The translations under genes were made by a program, and so were the position numbers. From JBLHLB01 sp047618505 (GTDB lineage Bacteria; Planctomycetota; UBA1135; GCA-002686595), in NCBI GenBank assembly GCA_047618505.1, contig JBLHLB010000270.1:1-5897 (forward strand): 5,897 bases of DNA, given 5' to 3'. Shown in pieces: positions 3,058 through 5,897 of the stretch. Position 1 is the stretch's first letter. Each line of letters begins with the position of its first letter. The notes below the pieces were generated by a model that had not been told where the DNA came from, ran no database searches, and saw only the letters and a program-made list of their open reading frames with translations.

Positions 3058-5897
3058 ATGAAACTGATCCCCCTCGTTTTCGCTCTTCTTGCACCGACCT
3101 CATCCCTAGGGGGCCAAGACACCGTCCCGACCTTTGATCGGGTGCAGGCCGACAGCACTTTTCGCTCGGAGGGAGGCACTGCTTTTGATGTTGATGGAGA
3201 CGGCGCCCACGACCTCGTCGTAGGCCCCTACTGGTATGCGGGGCCAGACTTCGCCGAGCGCTACGCAATCTGGGAGCCCACCGACTTCGACCCGGTTGGC
3301 TACTCTGATTCCTTCTTCGGCTGGCCCTTTGATGGCAACAGTGACGGGCACACGGATCTCTTCGCCGTGGGCTTCCCCGGCCAGGCGGCCTACTGGTTTG
3401 TGAACCCCGGCGGGCGCCCCGATGGCGAGAGCGTGGCCCACTGGACACGGCATGAAGTGCTGGCTGCGGTCGACAACGAGTCACCGAACTTCATCGATCT
3501 GGTGGGAGACGCTGCCCCCGAGCTGGTCTGCCAAACGGGTGGGGCCATCGGCTACGCCACGCCGAACCCGGGCGATCCGACGGCAGCGTGGATCTTCCAC
3601 AACATCTCACCCAATCTCGAACTGCAACGCTTCACCCACGGGCTCGGTACGGGCGACGTCGACGGCGATGGGCGCCGGGACATCCTTTGGCGCGACGGCT
3701 GGTGGCGCCAACCGGAGAGCCTCGAGGGCGACCCTGTTTGGGAAGAGGTCAAGGTCCCCTTTTCCAAGCGCGGTGGTGGGGCGCAGATGTTCGTCCTCGA
3801 CGTGGACGATGATGGGGACAGCGACGTGATCACAAGTTTGCAGGCCCACGGCTTTGGCCTCTCCTGGTTTGAGCAAGACGGCAGCGGGACGAGCTCGACC
3901 TGGACGGAGCACGTCATCACCGATGACCAACCCGAGGACAGTTCCTACGGCATTCGTTTCGGCGAGATCCACGCCCTCGATATGGCGGACATGGACGGCG
4001 ACGGTCTGCTGGACATCGTCACCGGCAAGCGCTGGTGGTCCCACGGCGCCAGCGGCGATCCGGAGCCCGGCGCCCCCGCCGTTGCCTACGCCTTCCTCCT
4101 GCGTCGCGGTGAGGACGGCGTGGACTGGCTGCCCTGCTTGATCGACGACGACTCCGGCGTAGGCGTCCAGGTCCAAGCCATCGACGTCAATCAGGACGGC
4201 CGCATGGACGTCGTGGTCGGCAACAAGAAGGGCGCCTTTGTGCTCTACCAAAGCGAAGAGCGCGTCCCCGCTATGGCAAAAGTTCAGGCGGATCAGTCCA
4301 AGACCCAAGGGGGAGACGGCGGCGTTGACGGCGACGACTCCTTCGAGCCCCAGGACGCCCTCGGCAACTCCCTCAACCTCGACTTTGAAACCGGTGACCT
4401 GACCGGTTGGCACTTCGAAGGCAACGCCTTCGAAGGACAGCCTGTCCTTGGCGACACAGTCGCTGCCCGCGGTCGAGGCCAGGCCCGCCACCAGGGCAAG
4501 TACTGGATGGGCGGATATGAACTCGACGGCGATGAGCCCCAGGGAACCATGGTTTCCTCGGCCTTCCGCGTGCGCCAACCGTGGGGGAGTTTCCTCGTGG
4601 GTGGCGGCTACACAGACATGACGCGCATTGAGATCGTGCGCGTCGCCGATGACCACGTCATCTACAAGACCTCGGGTACGGCCTATGAGGATATGCAGCG
4701 TGTGGTCGTCGACCTGCGCCAAGAGGTCGGCCAAGACGTTGTCGTACGTATCGTCGACATGAGCAGTGGCGGTTGGGGACACATCAACTTCGATGACATG
4801 CGCCTGCACCAGGAGCGCCCCAGCTTCGACCTGCCCGACGGCCTTCCGCCGATTCTCCCCAAGGACAAGATTCAGCACGCGGGGCTCGCACCCCAGGACG
4901 CCGCCGCCGCCATGACGGTGCCGGACGGCTTCCAGGTCGAGCTGATCGCCTCCGAACCCGACCTGCACCAACCGGTCGCCATGACGATTGACGGTCGCGG
5001 CCGCATCTGGGTGGCCGAGGCTCACTCCTATCCGCAGAAGCGCGCCGAAGGCGAAGGCCTCGATCTGATCAAGGTCCTGGAGGACCGCGACAACAACGGC
5101 TCCTTTGAGACGATCACGGTCTTCATGGACGGGCTCAACCTTGTCAGCGGGCTGGAGGTCGGCCACGGCGGGGTGTGGGTTGGGCAGGCCCCCGAGTTCA
5201 TGTTCATCCCGGATGCCAACGACGACCTCATCCCCGATGGCCCGCCGGAGGTGCTGCTCGACGGCTGGGACATCCGTGACACCCACGAGACCTTGAACGC
5301 GTTCAACTGGGGGCCGGACGGCTGGCTCTACGGTTGCCATGGCGTCTTTAGTCACGCACGCGTCGGCAAGCCGGGAACTCCCGACGCGGACCGCACCCCC
5401 ATGAATGCGGGCGTTTGGCGCTACCACCCGACGCGCCACGAGTTCGAGGTTTTCGCCTGGGGCTCCAGTAACCCCTGGGGCGTGGATTGGAACGATGACG
5501 GGCAAGCCTTCATCAGCGCCTGCGTGATACCCCACCTCTTTCACGTTATCCAAGGTGGCCGCTACGAGCGCCAGGGCGGAACCCACTTCCAGCCCTGGGT
5601 CTATGACGACATCAAAACGATTGCGGACCACCGCCACTATCTGGGTGCAACGCCCCACGGTGGCAACCTGCGTTCGAACGTGGTTGGCGGCGGGCACGCG
5701 CACTGCGGCGCGCTGCTCTACTCTGGCAACCAATTTCCCGAGGAGTATCGCAACGCAGTCTTCATGAACAACATCCACGGGAACCGCGTCAACGTGGATT
5801 ACCCCGTTCGCTCCGGTTCCGGCTTCGTGGGAGAGCACGGCGATGACCTGCTCCTGTCCAACGACGCCTGGCACCGTGGCATCGCCTTCCGCACCGG
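3058..5897 (+). CDS. secreted FG-GAP repeat / PVC-type membrane-bound dehydrogenase protein (3' partial)
   Basis: This is the main gene of the window, open from ATG 3058 to the right edge (946 codons plus 2 bases) with no stop. Residues 1-20 look like a signal peptide (MKLIPLVFALLAPTSSLGG). Residues about 40-395 carry six FG-GAP/VCBS-type calcium motifs (D-x-D-x-D-G-x-x-D pattern), starting near 44, 92, 200, 248, 311 and 376, which suggests a beta-propeller. A Gly/Asp-rich linker (about 397-438) leads to a jelly-roll-like region at 439-585 (LDFETGDLTGW; FLVGGGYT; GGWGHINFDDMRLH) that resembles carbohydrate-binding or GH32-C-like modules. From about 612 on the sequence matches the PVC 'putative membrane-bound dehydrogenase' domain (TIGR02604 type): MTVPDGFQVELIASEPDLHQ, GRGRIWVAEAHSYP, ETLNAFNWGPDGWLYGCHG, NPWGVDWNDDG and GGGHAHCGALLYSGNQFPEE. 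Relatives usually continue with HEAT repeats and a CxxCH haem domain, which would lie beyond the window. The likely role is oxidation of a sugar or other organic substrate at the cell surface or periplasm, feeding electrons to cytochrome c; the substrate is unknown. Confidence 0.93.
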   Translation, partial: MKLIPLVFALLAPTSSLGGQDTVPTFDRVQADSTFRSEGGTAFDVDGDGAHDLVVGPYWYAGPDFAERYAIWEPTDFDPVGYSDSFFGWPFDGNSDGHTDLFAVGFPGQAAYWFVNPGGRPDGESVAHWTRHEVLAAVDNESPNFIDLVGDAAPELVCQTGGAIGYATPNPGDPTAAWIFHNISPNLELQRFTHGLGTGDVDGDGRRDILWRDGWWRQPESLEGDPVWEEVKVPFSKRGGGAQMFVLDVDDDGDSDVITSLQAHGFGLSWFEQDGSGTSSTWTEHVITDDQPEDSSYGIRFGEIHALDMADMDGDGLLDIVTGKRWWSHGASGDPEPGAPAVAYAFLLRRGEDGVDWLPCLIDDDSGVGVQVQAIDVNQDGRMDVVVGNKKGAFVLYQSEERVPAMAKVQADQSKTQGGDGGVDGDDSFEPQDALGNSLNLDFETGDLTGWHFEGNAFEGQPVLGDTVAARGRGQARHQGKYWMGGYELDGDEPQGTMVSSAFRVRQPWGSFLVGGGYTDMTRIEIVRVADDHVIYKTSGTAYEDMQRVVVDLRQEVGQDVVVRIVDMSSGGWGHINFDDMRLHQERPSFDLPDGLPPILPKDKIQHAGLAPQDAAAAMTVPDGFQVELIASEPDLHQPVAMTIDGRGRIWVAEAHSYPQKRAEGEGLDLIKVLEDRDNNGSFETITVFMDGLNLVSGLEVGHGGVWVGQAPEFMFIPDANDDLIPDGPPEVLLDGWDIRDTHETLNAFNWGPDGWLYGCHGVFSHARVGKPGTPDADRTPMNAGVWRYHPTRHEFEVFAWGSSNPWGVDWNDDGQAFISACVIPHLFHVIQGGRYERQGGTHFQPWVYDDIKTIADHRHYLGATPHGGNLRSNVVGGGHAHCGALLYSGNQFPEEYRNAVFMNNIHGNRVNVDYPVRSGSGFVGEHGDDLLLSNDAWHRGIAFRT
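4389..4434 (+). repeat. two tandem perfect hairpins inside the large gene
   Basis: AACCGGT (4389-4395) pairs with ACCGGTT (4402-4408) around 6 bases. Five bases later TTCGAAGGC (4414-4422) pairs with GCCTTCGAA (4426-4434) around 3 bases. They encode the short internal repeats TG-DL-TG and FEG-NA-FEG at residues 445-459, at the start of the jelly-roll-like region. The pairing is exact. It may be a by-product of repeated residues using the same codons, or it may slow translation at a domain boundary. Confidence 0.4.

Noticed and set aside
3607..5874. Long minus-strand open frame (755 codons)
   Set aside because: It is antisense to the large plus-strand gene, whose FG-GAP and dehydrogenase motifs are unmistakable. 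Its Val/Ala/Asp/His-rich product is what GC-biased codons give when read in reverse.

Overview
The window comes from a GC-rich bacterial chromosome, most likely a planctomycete (phylum Planctomycetota) or a close PVC relative. The best evidence is the large gene that runs off the right edge. It carries FG-GAP/VCBS repeats, a carbohydrate-binding-like jelly-roll region and the start of a PVC-type 'membrane-bound dehydrogenase' propeller, a protein family typical of Planctomycetota and Verrucomicrobiota. Shine-Dalgarno sites are mostly weak or absent, which fits but does not prove this assignment.

Layout, left to right. Bases 1-378 hold no convincing gene, but they contain inverted repeats and tRNA-like fragments. 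A complete minus-strand tRNA with a CAT anticodon and an encoded CCA end (379-455) is best read as the lysidine-type tRNA-Ile that decodes AUA. Just upstream of it on the same strand (472-778) lies a small DUF2007-like gene whose frame is broken by one base in a run of seven G (plus strand). A divergent intergenic region with a perfect 7-bp hairpin leads to a plus-strand SGNH/GDSL-hydrolase lipoprotein (925-1746). Its stop lies 34 bases from the stop of a convergent minus-strand potassium-channel-like membrane protein (1781-2719, possibly starting further out at 2845/2848). A 338-base region with several hairpins and a possible promoter precedes the dominant gene, 3058 to the right edge (946 complete codons, no stop in the window).

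The genes do not form an obvious operon: strands alternate, and the tRNA, hydrolase, channel and dehydrogenase look like independent units. Two of the products (hydrolase lipoprotein and large repeat protein) are predicted to be exported and could act on extracellular or periplasmic carbohydrate, but that link is inference. I found no CRISPR array, transposase, phage gene or defence system. The points most worth checking are the frameshifted DUF2007 gene, the domain architecture of the large right-hand gene, and the extra soluble domain on the channel.
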